Assembly (NCBI GenBank): GCA_018268715.1
Contig: JAFDVZ010000002.1
Coordinates: 305,632 to 369,631, forward strand
DNA from: Acidobacteriota bacterium
GTDB taxonomy: Bacteria; Acidobacteriota; Terriglobia; Bryobacterales; Bryobacteraceae
Direction of reading: 5' to 3'
DNA: 64,000 nt
Shown: positions 16,537 through 30,053 of the stretch, piece by piece
How the letters are laid out: the number at the start of each line of letters is the position of its first letter
Position numbering within the stretch: position 1 is the stretch's first letter
The notes under the pieces: model-generated
Database searches by the model: none
Seen by the model: the letters and a program-made list of their open reading frames with translations, nothing else
What the model was told of the DNA's origin: nothing
Program-made: the position numbers and the translations under genes

Positions 16537-18354
16537 TCAGCGCAGCGGGACGCCCTTCTTCACAATCTTGAAGGCGACGTCGTTACCGATATTCAGAGCG
16601 TGTCCGCCCTGCGCCGTCAACTCGGGGATGGTGAACGTGAGGACGCCGCCCTTGGACGCCGCTCCGATCGGGTCCAGGTATTGCCCGCGCCAGGTGCGAT
16701 ACAGGTGGACATCGTAATCGCCGTCCGCAAGGCCTGGAACCGTCACCGCCTCATTCGCCACACCGCTCAGCGAGTTCACCGCCCATCCGATGGTCAGGTT
16801 CGGACTGCGCATCGCCCAACCGTCGCCGTTCGTTACCGTGAGCACCGCGGGAGTCCATTCGCTGGCCGCGAAGTCGACATCACGCACGAATCGCGCGAAG
16901 TACCCCATCGAAAGGGACACCACGGAGCTGTTCAGATACGGCCCGTAGGCCCACCAGAAGGGCGACATGCTGAGCCCGTTCGCCAGGCCGGTCCACAGCG
17001 CGTTGTGATACATCTCGTGATACCCGGGCATGGCCGGTTCGTAATACGTGTGGTCCCAACCGCACTCGCCGACGATGGCCGGCTTGTTGAACCCGCTCCA
17101 CAGGTCCTGGGTTTGTTTCGCATAATTCAGGTAGCTGAACTTCAGCGGATTCTCGCTGACCAGGTTCTGCTTGCCGCCCTTCGGAATCGGATGCCCCTGT
17201 AGTTCGTAGATCTCCCGCGCAGCGACGTCGAAGATCTGGTAACCGCCCGGCCACCATTCCTTGATTCCGCCGCTACGCGTGCCCGTGGTCGCGCGATGGT
17301 ACGGATCGTTCTCCTTCAACCACTGGTGCAGCCGCAGACACCACCGCTCCGCCGTCTCCGTTCCACCCTTCAGCCAGCCTTCGGTCCCGTTAATCTCGTC
17401 GATGACGAACCACAGCATCAGCGCGCGGCTGTAGCCCCAACGCGCCACCATGTAGCGGTGCAGCTTCGTTTCGTACTTCCACGCTTCCTCACTCGCGAAG
17501 AAGCCCTCCGCGGGAGTCAGCGCGCGGTACGGATTGTTGCGGTACCGGGCGTTCCCTCCGCCCCACACCGCTTCCGAAATATAGGAGTGGAACCAGATGT
17601 TCCAACTGATCTGGATGTCCCGCTTCTCACACCACTCGAACACCTGGTCGAGCCGACCCGCGCGATTCTCGTCGTATCGGCCAAGCCCGGTCCCCATGGT
17701 CTCGAGCGGCGAATGATAGAAGCTGATGAAGTTCGCGCCCAGCTTCTTGAGGCCATCGAGACCCTCTTCGGTGATCTGCCCGCGGTCGAACTGCTCGTAC
17801 CCGTCGTTGTACCAGAGGCCCACGCCATAAAACGGCGCGCCGTCGTCGAACTGGAAGTAGCGCTTGTTCGGCGCGATGTGCAGGAAGCCGTGGTGATCGC
17901 CCGGGGTTACGGTGAACTCGCGCGGCTTGCTTTCCGCCGTCCCTTCGCGGTCGCGGACCTTCACCACGGCGCGCCACGTGCCCGCTTCGTTCGGCGTGAA
18001 TCGCACCATCCACAGCGACCCCCAGCTGGAAGGATTGTAGAATCCCCAGATCTTCCAGACCCGCCCGCCCGGCGCGGTGAACTCGGCCCACAGGTCGACC
18101 TCGTCCGGGTCGTACGGGTTCTGGTACGCAGCCCTCAGGTCGACGCGCAGTTCGAGCTTCTCATAGGTCTTGACGGGGAAGGTGCGGTCGGCCGCCGTCT
18201 CCGGCGCCATCTGCGACCGCATCTCTTCATAAACACGCGCGGGCAGCGTCTGCCGCACGGAGAGAATCTCGGGGGGCGCGGCGCTCAACGCCGCCGCGCA
18301 CACCACCGCCACGCCCGCCGCGACGGGCAGGCTCGCCAACCTTGGGGATTTCAT
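16537..18354 (-). CDS. secreted DUF5060-type glycoside hydrolase
   Basis: The 605-residue protein has a signal peptide (SLPVAAGVAVVCAAALSA), an N-terminal beta-sandwich of the DUF5060 type (about residues 30-125; ELRVDLRAAYQNPYDPDEVD, PNEAGTWRAVV), and a TIM-barrel of the clan-A style. Candidate catalytic residues are Glu320 (FVIDEINGTEGW, acid/base) and Glu430 (AIVGECGWDH, nucleophile). A C-terminal beta domain follows. It should split a plant or microbial polysaccharide outside the cell. It abuts the CobS-like gene tail to tail and lies 4 bp downstream of an aldo/keto reductase gene, so those two are likely one operon. Confidence 0.75.
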   Translation of the reverse strand: MKSPRLASLPVAAGVAVVCAAALSAAPPEILSVRQTLPARVYEEMRSQMAPETAADRTFPVKTYEKLELRVDLRAAYQNPYDPDEVDLWAEFTAPGGRVWKIWGFYNPSSWGSLWMVRFTPNEAGTWRAVVKVRDREGTAESKPREFTVTPGDHHGFLHIAPNKRYFQFDDGAPFYGVGLWYNDGYEQFDRGQITEEGLDGLKKLGANFISFYHSPLETMGTGLGRYDENRAGRLDQVFEWCEKRDIQISWNIWFHSYISEAVWGGGNARYRNNPYRALTPAEGFFASEEAWKYETKLHRYMVARWGYSRALMLWFVIDEINGTEGWLKGGTETAERWCLRLHQWLKENDPYHRATTGTRSGGIKEWWPGGYQIFDVAAREIYELQGHPIPKGGKQNLVSENPLKFSYLNYAKQTQDLWSGFNKPAIVGECGWDHTYYEPAMPGYHEMYHNALWTGLANGLSMSPFWWAYGPYLNSSVVSLSMGYFARFVRDVDFAASEWTPAVLTVTNGDGWAMRSPNLTIGWAVNSLSGVANEAVTVPGLADGDYDVHLYRTWRGQYLDPIGAASKGGVLTFTIPELTAQGGHALNIGNDVAFKIVKKGVPLR

Positions 18355-18358
18355 TTGC

Positions 18359-19513
18359 TTAGGCGAACAGCTCCTGAGCCCGCGCCACGCGGTCGGAGAC
18401 GCGCACGCCGTTCGGACACTTCACGGCGCAGCTTTCGCAATCGCCGCAACGCACCGCACGGACCTGTTCCGGCAATTGCAGGAAGTGTTCCCGCCCCAGC
18501 GAGAATTGCCCGTAGCCTTCCGCGTACATGGCAAATCGAAGCATATCCGAAACCGGCAGCCCGTTGGGACACGTCCCTTCGCACTTGCCGCACATACGGC
18601 AGTAGGAGGGGGTGATCTGATCCAGGCACTCTGCCAGCAACTTCTCGTCGCTCGCATGCCACCGGTTCGACATCGCGGTCAGGTTCTCGTCGAGTTGGTC
18701 CATGTCCACCATGCTCGGGATCACCGTGTCGATATAGGGATTACGCAGCGTCCACTTGAGTGACGCGAGCACCGCGCCGGGCTTCTTCAGCGTGGAGCGA
18801 GTCTCTTCGGTGGTGGGATAGAACGGCATCACGCGGCCGCCGCCCGCCATCACCTTCATGCCGACAATGCCGATGCCCGCGTCGTGAACCAGCTTCAATT
18901 CGGCGTCGATGGTCTTGCCCATGGTGAAGTTGTACGAGGTCAGCACGACGTCGAAGTGCTTCGCCTTCACGATGGCGGGAAGCAGTTCCTTGTGACCCGC
19001 GTGATTGCTGATTCCGGCGAAGCGGATCTTGCCTTGCTGCTTGGCGATCCGTTGCGCTTCCATCAGCTCATCCTTAATATCTTCGGGAGCGCGCTTGGAG
19101 TGGAGATACCAGATGTCGAGATGATCGGTCTGCAGTTCGGAGAGACTCGTTTCGAGATCGCGCAGCGCGGCTTCCTTGGTCTGAGAGATCGTCTTGCTGG
19201 AGATCACCAAGTTCTTCCGGCGGCTCTTGAGCGCGGCGCCCACCATCCGCTCGTTGTTGCCTCCGCCGTAGACGCGCGCCGTGTCGAAGTGGATAATGCC
19301 GGTGTCGGCCGCGCGCTCGATCACGGACGGATCGGACGTGATCATACAGCCGAACGACACGCGGGTGACCTTCAGTCCGGTCTTGCCAAGCGTGGCGTAC
19401 TCGAGTTTCGGTGCGCCCTTCTGCGCCTGCGGCGCGGGAGCGGCCTTGATCTGGCTGGCGGGCAGCGCCAGGCTGGCGGCGAGGAAACCGCGCCGGGAGG
19501 GTTCGAAGTTCAT
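18359..19513 (-). CDS. Tat-exported aldo/keto reductase with two 4Fe-4S clusters
   Basis: The 384-residue protein begins with a Tat-type signal (SRRGFLAASLALPAS). The aldo/keto reductase barrel shows the catalytic tetrad Asp77, Tyr82, Lys108 and His138 (HFDTARVYGGG, LHSK). The C-terminal tail adds two CX2CX2CX3CP motifs, Cys305-308-311-315 and Cys356-359-362-366, each able to hold a 4Fe-4S cluster. It may pass electrons between NAD(P)H-like donors and a sugar or lactone in the periplasm. It is 4 bp upstream of the glycosidase gene in the same direction. The substrate is unknown. Confidence 0.85.
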   Translation of the reverse strand: MNFEPSRRGFLAASLALPASQIKAAPAPQAQKGAPKLEYATLGKTGLKVTRVSFGCMITSDPSVIERAADTGIIHFDTARVYGGGNNERMVGAALKSRRKNLVISSKTISQTKEAALRDLETSLSELQTDHLDIWYLHSKRAPEDIKDELMEAQRIAKQQGKIRFAGISNHAGHKELLPAIVKAKHFDVVLTSYNFTMGKTIDAELKLVHDAGIGIVGMKVMAGGGRVMPFYPTTEETRSTLKKPGAVLASLKWTLRNPYIDTVIPSMVDMDQLDENLTAMSNRWHASDEKLLAECLDQITPSYCRMCGKCEGTCPNGLPVSDMLRFAMYAEGYGQFSLGREHFLQLPEQVRAVRCGDCESCAVKCPNGVRVSDRVARAQELFA

Positions 19514-19638
19514 ATACAGATATTAAACTCCCGATTGGGGCGCGGTGGGGAGACGGCCAGCAGGAGAGTCGGGCGGGAGGGGGACGAACGGAGGAGCGCA
19601 CGAAAACGCGCGCCCCTCAAAAAAGGTGGTTGGAACCG

Positions 19639-20169
19639 TTACTGGATCGCGCCGCAGGCCAGCCTCGAACCGGCCGCGCCCGCCGGATCCGACTTCATGT
19701 CGTCGGCTTTTTCGTGAATCACCACGGCCGTGCCGCCCGCATGGAACAGCGATGTGTCGCCGTCGCCCTTAAGCGTCACGCCCTCGATGGTCGTCTTGAA
19801 CGTGCCCTTGCCGTTGGCGGCCACCGTCAGGTTCGGCATGTCGCCGGCGTGGTGTCCTTCCGGATTCTGCAGCCCATGCTTCTTATGCGCGGGATTGAAG
19901 TGTCCACCCGCCGATTTGAAGTCCGGCGCCTCACAACTGCCCTTCTCATGGATGTGGATCGCGTGAGGGCCGGCAGGCAGGCCTGTCACCTTCGCCGACA
20001 TCGCCACTCCACCCTTCACTTCTTTGAACTTCACCTCTCCGACCTTCTGGCCCTTGGCGTCCTTCACCTCCGCGGTCGCGGTTTTTCGGGCGGCGTCAGC
20101 GGCCATCGCCGATGCGCCCAAGGCGATAAACAGAGCCGCGCTCGCGGCCAGCATCTTGTTGTTGAGCAT
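19639..20169 (-). CDS. sodC: Cu/Zn superoxide dismutase, periplasmic
   Basis: The 176-residue protein has a signal peptide (MLAASAALFIALGASAMA) and the Cu/Zn fold: HAIHIHEKGSCEAPDF with the first two Cu ligands, GGHFNPAHKKHG for bridging and Zn ligands, and a C-terminal GSRLACGAIQ that pairs the second cysteine with the Cys of GSCEAPD. It would remove superoxide in the periplasm, complementing the cytoplasmic Mn-type enzyme at 4612. Length and motifs are normal for bacterial SodC. Confidence 0.93.
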   Translation of the reverse strand: MLNNKMLAASAALFIALGASAMAADAARKTATAEVKDAKGQKVGEVKFKEVKGGVAMSAKVTGLPAGPHAIHIHEKGSCEAPDFKSAGGHFNPAHKKHGLQNPEGHHAGDMPNLTVAANGKGTFKTTIEGVTLKGDGDTSLFHAGGTAVVIHEKADDMKSDPAGAAGSRLACGAIQ

Positions 20170-20290
20170 GTCCAGGAATATCTCCTACCGACAATTGTAC
20201 GGCGCCCCTTGCGCCACCACCGGCAGAAGCGCCGCCGTCCGAGGGATAATCACAGTGGCCGTTCAGGCTGTTTCATACAGGAGTGGAATT

Positions 20291-20968
20291 ATGGCGCGTT
20301 TTACGCGACTACAGGTTCTGAATACGATGCTCGAAACGGGCATGGTGCCCGTGTTTTACAACGCCGATGTCGAAGTGGCGAAGAAGGTGGCCGCGGCTGT
20401 CATGGCCGGTGGATGCCCGCTGCTTGAATTCACCAACCGCGGCGATCACGCCTGGGAGGTGTTCAGCGAACTCGATCGCTTCTGCGCGAGGGAGTTGCCG
20501 AAGATGATGATCGGCGTCGGCTCCGTCGTCGACCCCGGCACCGCGTCGCTCTACATCAACTGCGGCGCGAATTTCGTCGTTGGTCCGGTGTTGAACGCGG
20601 ACGTTGCGCGTGCCTGCAACCGCCGCAAGATTCCCTATTCGCCGGGCTGCGGCAGCGCATCTGAAATCTCTCAAGCCGAGGAGCTCGGCTGCGAGATCGT
20701 GAAGGTCTTTCCCGGCAAGGAAGTCGGCGGACCCTCGTTCGTCAAAGCGGTGAAGGGACCGTGCCCGTGGGTTTCCATCATGCCCACCGGCGGCGTCGAC
20801 TCCACCGAAGAGTCCCTAAAGGCCTGGTTTGGAGCGGGCGTCGCCTGCGTCGGCATGGGTTCAAATCTCGTCACGAAAGAGCTGTTGAAGGCCGGCGATT
20901 ACGATGGCATCACCGCCAAGGTCCACGCGACGCTCGACATCATCGGCAGGATTCGGGGAGGCAGGTAA
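20291..20968 (+). CDS. KDPG/KHG aldolase family protein
   Basis: The ATG at 20291 begins a 225-residue class I aldolase of the Eda type: MVPVFYNADVEVAKKVAAAV, LLEFTNRG with the catalytic Glu46, GPVLN and the Schiff-base Lys138 in EIVKVFPG. It splits 2-keto-3-deoxy-6-phosphogluconate (or a related sugar acid) to pyruvate and an aldehyde. Its stop overlaps the start of the sugar kinase as TAATG. The pair forms the last two steps of a hexuronate/Entner-Doudoroff-like route. An upstream extension of the frame is not supported. Confidence 0.85.
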   Translation: MARFTRLQVLNTMLETGMVPVFYNADVEVAKKVAAAVMAGGCPLLEFTNRGDHAWEVFSELDRFCARELPKMMIGVGSVVDPGTASLYINCGANFVVGPVLNADVARACNRRKIPYSPGCGSASEISQAEELGCEIVKVFPGKEVGGPSFVKAVKGPCPWVSIMPTGGVDSTEESLKAWFGAGVACVGMGSNLVTKELLKAGDYDGITAKVHATLDIIGRIRGGR

Positions 20969-22065
20969 TGCCGCTCAACATCAAGGCCGCATCGGAGTGC
21001 CGCTGGGACGCGCTCGCGCTCGGCGAAGTGATGCTGCGGCTCGACCCGGGCGAAGGCCGCATCCGCACCGCTCGTTCGTTTAAGGTTTGGGAAGGCGGCG
21101 GCGAGTACAACGTCATCCGCGGACTCCGCCGCTGTTTCGGGCTCCGCACCGCGGTGGTCACCGCCATTGTCGAAAACGACATCGGCCGCCTGCTCGAGGA
21201 CCTGATGCTGCAGGGCGGGGTCGACCTGTCGCACGTAAAGTGGGTCCCCTTCGACGGCATCGGCCGAGCGGCTCGCATCGGCCTGAATTTTACCGAGCGC
21301 GGTTATGGCATCCGGGCGGCCGTCGGCTGTTCGGACCGAGCCTATTCCGCCGCTTCTCAGTTGAAGCCCGGCGATATCGACTGGAAGCAGATCTTCGAGA
21401 AGGAGGGAGTCCGCTGGTTCCACTGCGGCGGCATTTTCGCCGCGCTCTCAGCCACCGCCGCCGACCTGGTGATTGAAGCGATGGAAGCCGCGCACGCCGC
21501 CGGCACAATCATCTCTTACGACCTGAACTTCCGCGCTTCACTGTGGAAGTCACAAGGCGGAACGGCCCGCGCGATGGAGGTGAATCGCAAGGTGGCCTCC
21601 CTGGTGGATGTGATGATCGGTAATGAGGAGGACTTCACCGCGGCGCTCGGCTTCGCGGTCCCTGGCCTCGACGAGCACATCTCGAACCTCGATCCCGGCA
21701 ACTTCAAGAAGATGATCGCGAAGGTCGTCGAGATGTACCCCAATTTCAAGGCTGTCGCCACCACGCTTCGCAACGCAAAGACGGCGTCGGTCAACGATTG
21801 GGGCGCCATCCTCTGGGCCGATGGCGAATTCCACCAGGCCCCGTTGCGCGAGAATCTCGAGATCTTCGACCGCGTCGGCGGCGGAGACAGCTTCGCTTCC
21901 GGTCTCGCCTATGGCTTCCTCGCCGGCAAGACCCCGCAGCAGGCCGTTGAGTACGGCGCGGCCCACGGCGCACTGGCTATGACCACTCCCGGCGACACCA
22001 CCATGGCGTCGCTCAAGGAAGTGGAGGCGGCCATGAAGGGCAAAGGCGCCCGCGTCATTCGCTAG
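20968..22065 (+). CDS. kdgK: PfkB-family sugar kinase, probable 2-keto-3-deoxygluconate kinase
   Basis: The 365-residue protein begins at the TAATG overlap. It has ribokinase/PfkB features: ALGEVMLRLDPGEGRIRTARS near the start, YDLNFRASLW, NEEDF and the C-terminal ATP/anion-hole motif DRVGGGDSFASGLAYG with the catalytic Asp. Phosphorylating KDG would yield the substrate of the aldolase encoded just upstream. The partner gene is the main basis for the substrate call; other 2-keto sugar acids remain possible. Confidence 0.82.
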   Translation: MPLNIKAASECRWDALALGEVMLRLDPGEGRIRTARSFKVWEGGGEYNVIRGLRRCFGLRTAVVTAIVENDIGRLLEDLMLQGGVDLSHVKWVPFDGIGRAARIGLNFTERGYGIRAAVGCSDRAYSAASQLKPGDIDWKQIFEKEGVRWFHCGGIFAALSATAADLVIEAMEAAHAAGTIISYDLNFRASLWKSQGGTARAMEVNRKVASLVDVMIGNEEDFTAALGFAVPGLDEHISNLDPGNFKKMIAKVVEMYPNFKAVATTLRNAKTASVNDWGAILWADGEFHQAPLRENLEIFDRVGGGDSFASGLAYGFLAGKTPQQAVEYGAAHGALAMTTPGDTTMASLKEVEAAMKGKGARVIR

Positions 22066-22079
22066 GCGCGTCCAGAATC

Positions 22080-22125
22080 GCCGGAATCGGGCTGCGCTAC
22101 ACTGAGCGTTGAACCCGATTCCGGC
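22080..22125. repeat. 12-bp perfect inverted repeat before the fused glycosyltransferase gene
   Basis: GCCGGAATCGGG (22080-22091) and CCCGATTCCGGC (22114-22125) are exact reverse complements, separated by 22 nt. The right arm ends 9 nt before the ATG at 22135, and a TACACT hexamer lies in the loop. It could be a terminator for the kinase gene, an operator, or a hairpin that limits ribosome access. No T run follows. Confidence 0.7.
22098..22103 (+). promoter_or_regulatory. -10-like element TACACT
   Basis: TACACT fits the TAnAnT form seen before other genes in this window and ends 31 nt before the ATG at 22135. It lies in the loop of the inverted repeat at 22080-22125. No clear -35 is visible. 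Confidence 0.3.
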
Positions 22126-22134
22126 TGAACTCGA

Positions 22135-26942
<4,808 letters not shown>

Positions 26943-26958
26943 TCAAGCCCGCGCTGCG

Positions 26959-28074
26959 TCAGATGCGCATGGGCATGACAACATAGCGGTAGTTATAGTC
27001 GACGCTTTCGCCATCGGGGCGTAACTCGCCGGCGCTGTTAGCGTCCTTGAACCGCAGGGTAAGCTGATCCTGCGGGATGACGCGGAGAAAGTCGAGCAGG
27101 TATTGCGCGTTGAAGCCGATTTCCACTGTCTCGCCGTCGTATTCCACCGGAAGGCTCTCTTCGCTCTCGCCGGTTTCGGAAATGGAGGAGTGTATCTTGG
27201 CTTCGCCGGGAGAAAGGCGGAGGCGGATCGCGCGAGAGCGTTCGTCCGCGAATTGGGAGACGCGCTCGATCGCTCCCCTCAGCTCGTCTTTCGCGAGAAT
27301 GATCGAGTGAGGTTGGTCCTTGGGAAGCACCCGCTCGAAGTCGGGGAAGTTCCCGGTCAGTTTACGGCACAGCAACAGCCGGCCGCCGAGCTGGAAGAAC
27401 AGGTGATTGTCATCACCCGCGAAGGCGATGGTTCCATCCGGCCCCGCCTCGCCCGCGAGCTTCAGGATCTCTCCCATGGCCTTGCGCGGCAGCAATGCGC
27501 GATAAGATCCGGCGATATCGGGGAAGGGAATCTCGTATTCCGCCATCGAGAGACGGTGCCCGTCGGTGGCGACCATCGTCAGCCCCTTATTCTTGAGAAG
27601 CAGAAGCGCGCCGTTCAGCGTGAAGCGCGACTCCTCGGTCGAGATGGCGAAGATCGTCTTCGCGATCATCGACACCAGCGCCTTCACCGGAAGATCGGCG
27701 ATCTTGTCCGGCATATCCGGCAGTTCCGGGAAGTTCTCCCTGGACATGCCCGCGATGCGGGTCCTCGACCGGCCGCATACCAGGCTCGCCCACTGATTGT
27801 CCCCGAGCTTCACGCTCACGTCCGCGTCCGGCAGCAGGCGCACATAATCGAGCAGCCGCTTGGCTGGGATGGTCCCGGCTCCCGCCCGCTGGACCTTGGC
27901 CGGGCACGAGCAGCGGATGCCGAGCTCGAGATCGGTGGCCGTGAGCACGATGCGATCTTCAGCGGCCTCCACCAGCACGTTCGAGAGGATGGGAATCGTG
28001 GTCTTCTTCTCCACGACGCCCTGCGAGAGATTAAGTTCCTTGACCAGGTCGGACTTGCTGACGGTGAATTCCAT
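26959..28074 (-). CDS. dnaN: DNA polymerase III beta sliding clamp
   Basis: The 371-residue protein starts MEFTVSKSDLVKELNLSQGVVEKKTTIPILSNVLVEA-like, split here as MEFTVSKSDLVKELNLSQGV, and ends in the clamp C-terminus VMPMRI (consensus MPMR[LI]). Internal matches include LLSRKAMGEI-like ALLPRKAMGEILKLAGE. Two copies encircle DNA and tether the polymerase. It lies downstream of dnaA with a 233-bp gap that holds AT-rich DNA, and upstream of gyrB. Confidence 0.97.
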   Translation of the reverse strand: MEFTVSKSDLVKELNLSQGVVEKKTTIPILSNVLVEAAEDRIVLTATDLELGIRCSCPAKVQRAGAGTIPAKRLLDYVRLLPDADVSVKLGDNQWASLVCGRSRTRIAGMSRENFPELPDMPDKIADLPVKALVSMIAKTIFAISTEESRFTLNGALLLLKNKGLTMVATDGHRLSMAEYEIPFPDIAGSYRALLPRKAMGEILKLAGEAGPDGTIAFAGDDNHLFFQLGGRLLLCRKLTGNFPDFERVLPKDQPHSIILAKDELRGAIERVSQFADERSRAIRLRLSPGEAKIHSSISETGESEESLPVEYDGETVEIGFNAQYLLDFLRVIPQDQLTLRFKDANSAGELRPDGESVDYNYRYVVMPMRI

Positions 28075-28307
28075 CGAGCTTTACTCCGTTTCCTCTTTCA
28101 GAGAGTTGACTAACGTATTCAGGAACAGAATTCATTGGGGCTGTTGAAATGTTGAATTCTTCCTAAATGATAGCAAATAAAACGTGTTCTAGGCAATGCA
28201 ACCTGTTCGAAACCGGTGAGGGGGCGTTGACCGTTGACAGGCTCGGAGCGCCCTCCACAGGCTTCCACAAGGCCTGTGGGCAGGCCTCGGTGGAAAACGT
28301 CGGGAGC
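28075..28307. other. dnaA-dnaN intergenic region with AT-rich stretch, candidate part of oriC
   Basis: No gene is seen in these 233 bp. About 28110-28195 is unusually AT-rich for this genome and could be a DNA-unwinding element. Next to it, at 28252-28297, lie several CCACA/TGTGG motifs: GCTTCCACA, CTGTGGGC and GGTGGAAAA (one mismatch to inverted TTTTCCACA). An 8-bp inverted repeat, CCACAGGC and GCCTGTGG, spans 28255-28279. This fits an origin or dnaN promoter region. Function is inferred from position and composition. Confidence 0.5.
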
Positions 28308-29615
28308 CTAATGAATTGAGTCGATTAGGTTGTTTAACATCTTGTGGACATCCTGGTCCTTGTTACGCAACTGTTCAATCTTCTGGATCGAATGGAGAAC
28401 GGTGGTGTGATGTTTTCCACCGAACATCCTTCCAATTTCCGGCAGGGACGCTTGCGTCAGTTCCTTGATGATGTACATGGCCACCTGGCGAGGATAGGCG
28501 ATGTGGCGGGCGTTCGTCTTCTGCTTGAGTTGGCTGACTTGCAGTCCGAAGTGCTCGGCGACCGCCTTGAGAATGGCGTCGTTGTGGACCCTCTTTTCAG
28601 GGGTCTGGCCCAGGTGTTTGAGGGCCTGCTGGGCCATGGCCAGGTTGATTTTGTGACCGAGCACGGCGGAGGAGGCAACCAGCTTGACGAGCGCGCCTTC
28701 CAGCTCGCGGACGCTCGATTTGGTGTGCCTGGCGATGTAGAGACGCACGTCGTCGGGAAGGTCGATGCCCTCCGCCTCGGCCTTTTTGGTGAGAATGGCC
28801 ATTTTGGTTTCGAGGTCGGGTGGCTGTATGTCGACCATGAGACCCCACTCAAAGCGGGACCGGAGGCGTTCGACCAGGCCGGGCGTGTTCTTTGGGGCCG
28901 AATCGCTGGTGAGCACGATCTGTTTCTGGTGATCGTAGAGCTCGTTGAAGGTGTGGAAGAACTCTTCCTGCGTGCGCTCCTTGCCGGCGAGGATGTGGAT
29001 GTCGTCCACCAGCAGGACGTCGGCCGAACGGTAGTGGCGGTGGAAGGAGTTCATGCGGTCGGTCTTGATGCAGGTGACCATCTCGTTCATGAAGCGTTCA
29101 CCAGCGGTGTACACAATACGCATGGAGCCGTAGTGCTGGAACAGCGACTGGCCGATGGCGTGCATCAGGTGGGTCTTGCCAAGCCCCGCGCCGCCGTAGA
29201 TAAAAAGGGGGTTGTAGGAGCGGGAGGGCGAGGTGGCGACCGCCTTTGCGGCGGCGTGGGCGAACTGGTTGGAAGAACCGACTACGAAGGTGTCGAAGGA
29301 GAATCGGGTGTTGAGCTGGGTTATCGGATTCGCGAAGGCGATCAATTCGCCGGAAGGACTGGGCGCGGCAAGCGGCGCGGCGCCGATGTCATAGCGAATG
29401 GTTCGAACGGGTAAAGCGAGATGGTCTAGGGCTGAACGGATCTGTTCGGGGAACTCCTGCTCCATCCACTGTTTTGTGAGCTCGTCAGGAACGCGGACAC
29501 GAAGGGTGGTACCCTCGAGCGACTCCTGCTCCGTATTTTGGATCCAGTTCCGATAGGCCTCGGTTGTGACTTTGCTTTGAAGGAATGTTTTGATTTGGGC
29601 CCAAACGTTTGTCAT
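28308..29615 (-). CDS. dnaA: chromosomal replication initiator DnaA
   Basis: The start chosen is ATG at 29615 (MTNVWAQIKTFLQSKVTTEA), with GGGAAG upstream; an earlier in-frame codon at 29666 adds non-conserved residues and overlaps DnaA boxes. The 435-residue protein has domain I, the AAA+ core with Walker A GGAGLGKTHLMHAIG and Walker B VLLVDDIHILAGKERTQEEFF, and the C-terminal DnaA-box-binding helix-turn-helix SLPEIGRMFGGKHHTTVLHS. It opens the origin and regulates its own gene. The gene reads away from the boxes at 29646-29677. Confidence 0.97.
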   Translation of the reverse strand: MTNVWAQIKTFLQSKVTTEAYRNWIQNTEQESLEGTTLRVRVPDELTKQWMEQEFPEQIRSALDHLALPVRTIRYDIGAAPLAAPSPSGELIAFANPITQLNTRFSFDTFVVGSSNQFAHAAAKAVATSPSRSYNPLFIYGGAGLGKTHLMHAIGQSLFQHYGSMRIVYTAGERFMNEMVTCIKTDRMNSFHRHYRSADVLLVDDIHILAGKERTQEEFFHTFNELYDHQKQIVLTSDSAPKNTPGLVERLRSRFEWGLMVDIQPPDLETKMAILTKKAEAEGIDLPDDVRLYIARHTKSSVRELEGALVKLVASSAVLGHKINLAMAQQALKHLGQTPEKRVHNDAILKAVAEHFGLQVSQLKQKTNARHIAYPRQVAMYIIKELTQASLPEIGRMFGGKHHTTVLHSIQKIEQLRNKDQDVHKMLNNLIDSIH

Positions 29616-29645
29616 GCTTACTTCCCGTTGCGAAGCGGGCGCAAC

Positions 29646-29677
29646 TTTTGCACAGATTTTCCACAATATGTGGAAAA
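29646..29677. promoter_or_regulatory. cluster of three DnaA-box nonamers upstream of dnaA
   Basis: TTTTGCACA (29646-29654), TTTTCCACA (29657-29665) and its reverse complement TGTGGAAAA (29669-29677) all fit the TTWTNCACA consensus. The last two form a 9-bp inverted repeat with a 3-nt centre. They lie 31-62 bp upstream of the dnaA start, fitting autoregulation and/or origin function. The rest of 29678-29899 shows only T-runs near 29813-29836 and no gene. Confidence 0.75.
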
Positions 29678-29899
29678 CCAGTATCGTCAGTCTATCTTAG
29701 CCGGGAGACCGAGCTGGCGTGGTGACTGGCGCTCAAAGCCGCAGGTCCGCTTGCGGAACTTAAGTCTAACACAAACGGCCAGGATTGGAAGACGGTGGTA
29801 GGCGTTTTGAGGGGGCGTTTTTTATCCTTGTTTTCAATGGTTTGGAGCGTTTCCGAACATTCGCGGGCGAGGCTGTTCGAAACGTTTCCGTAACGGCAT

Positions 29900-29928
29900 T
29901 TGACAGGCGCAAAGAGGTGCGAGACAAT
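29900..29928 (+). promoter_or_regulatory. sigma-70-type promoter of tRNA-Gly
   Basis: TTGACA (29900-29905) and GACAAT (29923-29928) are separated by the ideal 17 nt. The predicted start is near 29935, about 13 nt before the mature tRNA. This is the best canonical promoter seen in the window. Confidence 0.75.
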
Positions 29929-29947
29929 CGGTAAGGAGTCATTTCGC

Positions 29948-30023
<76 letters not shown>

Positions 30024-30053
30024 GCCCACCCGGCTCCAATCCCCAATCTCGTT

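Noticed and set aside
20024-20290. N-terminal extension of the KDPG aldolase frame
   Set aside because: It runs opposite the sodC start region; the aldolase fold begins at MARFTRLQVL (20291).
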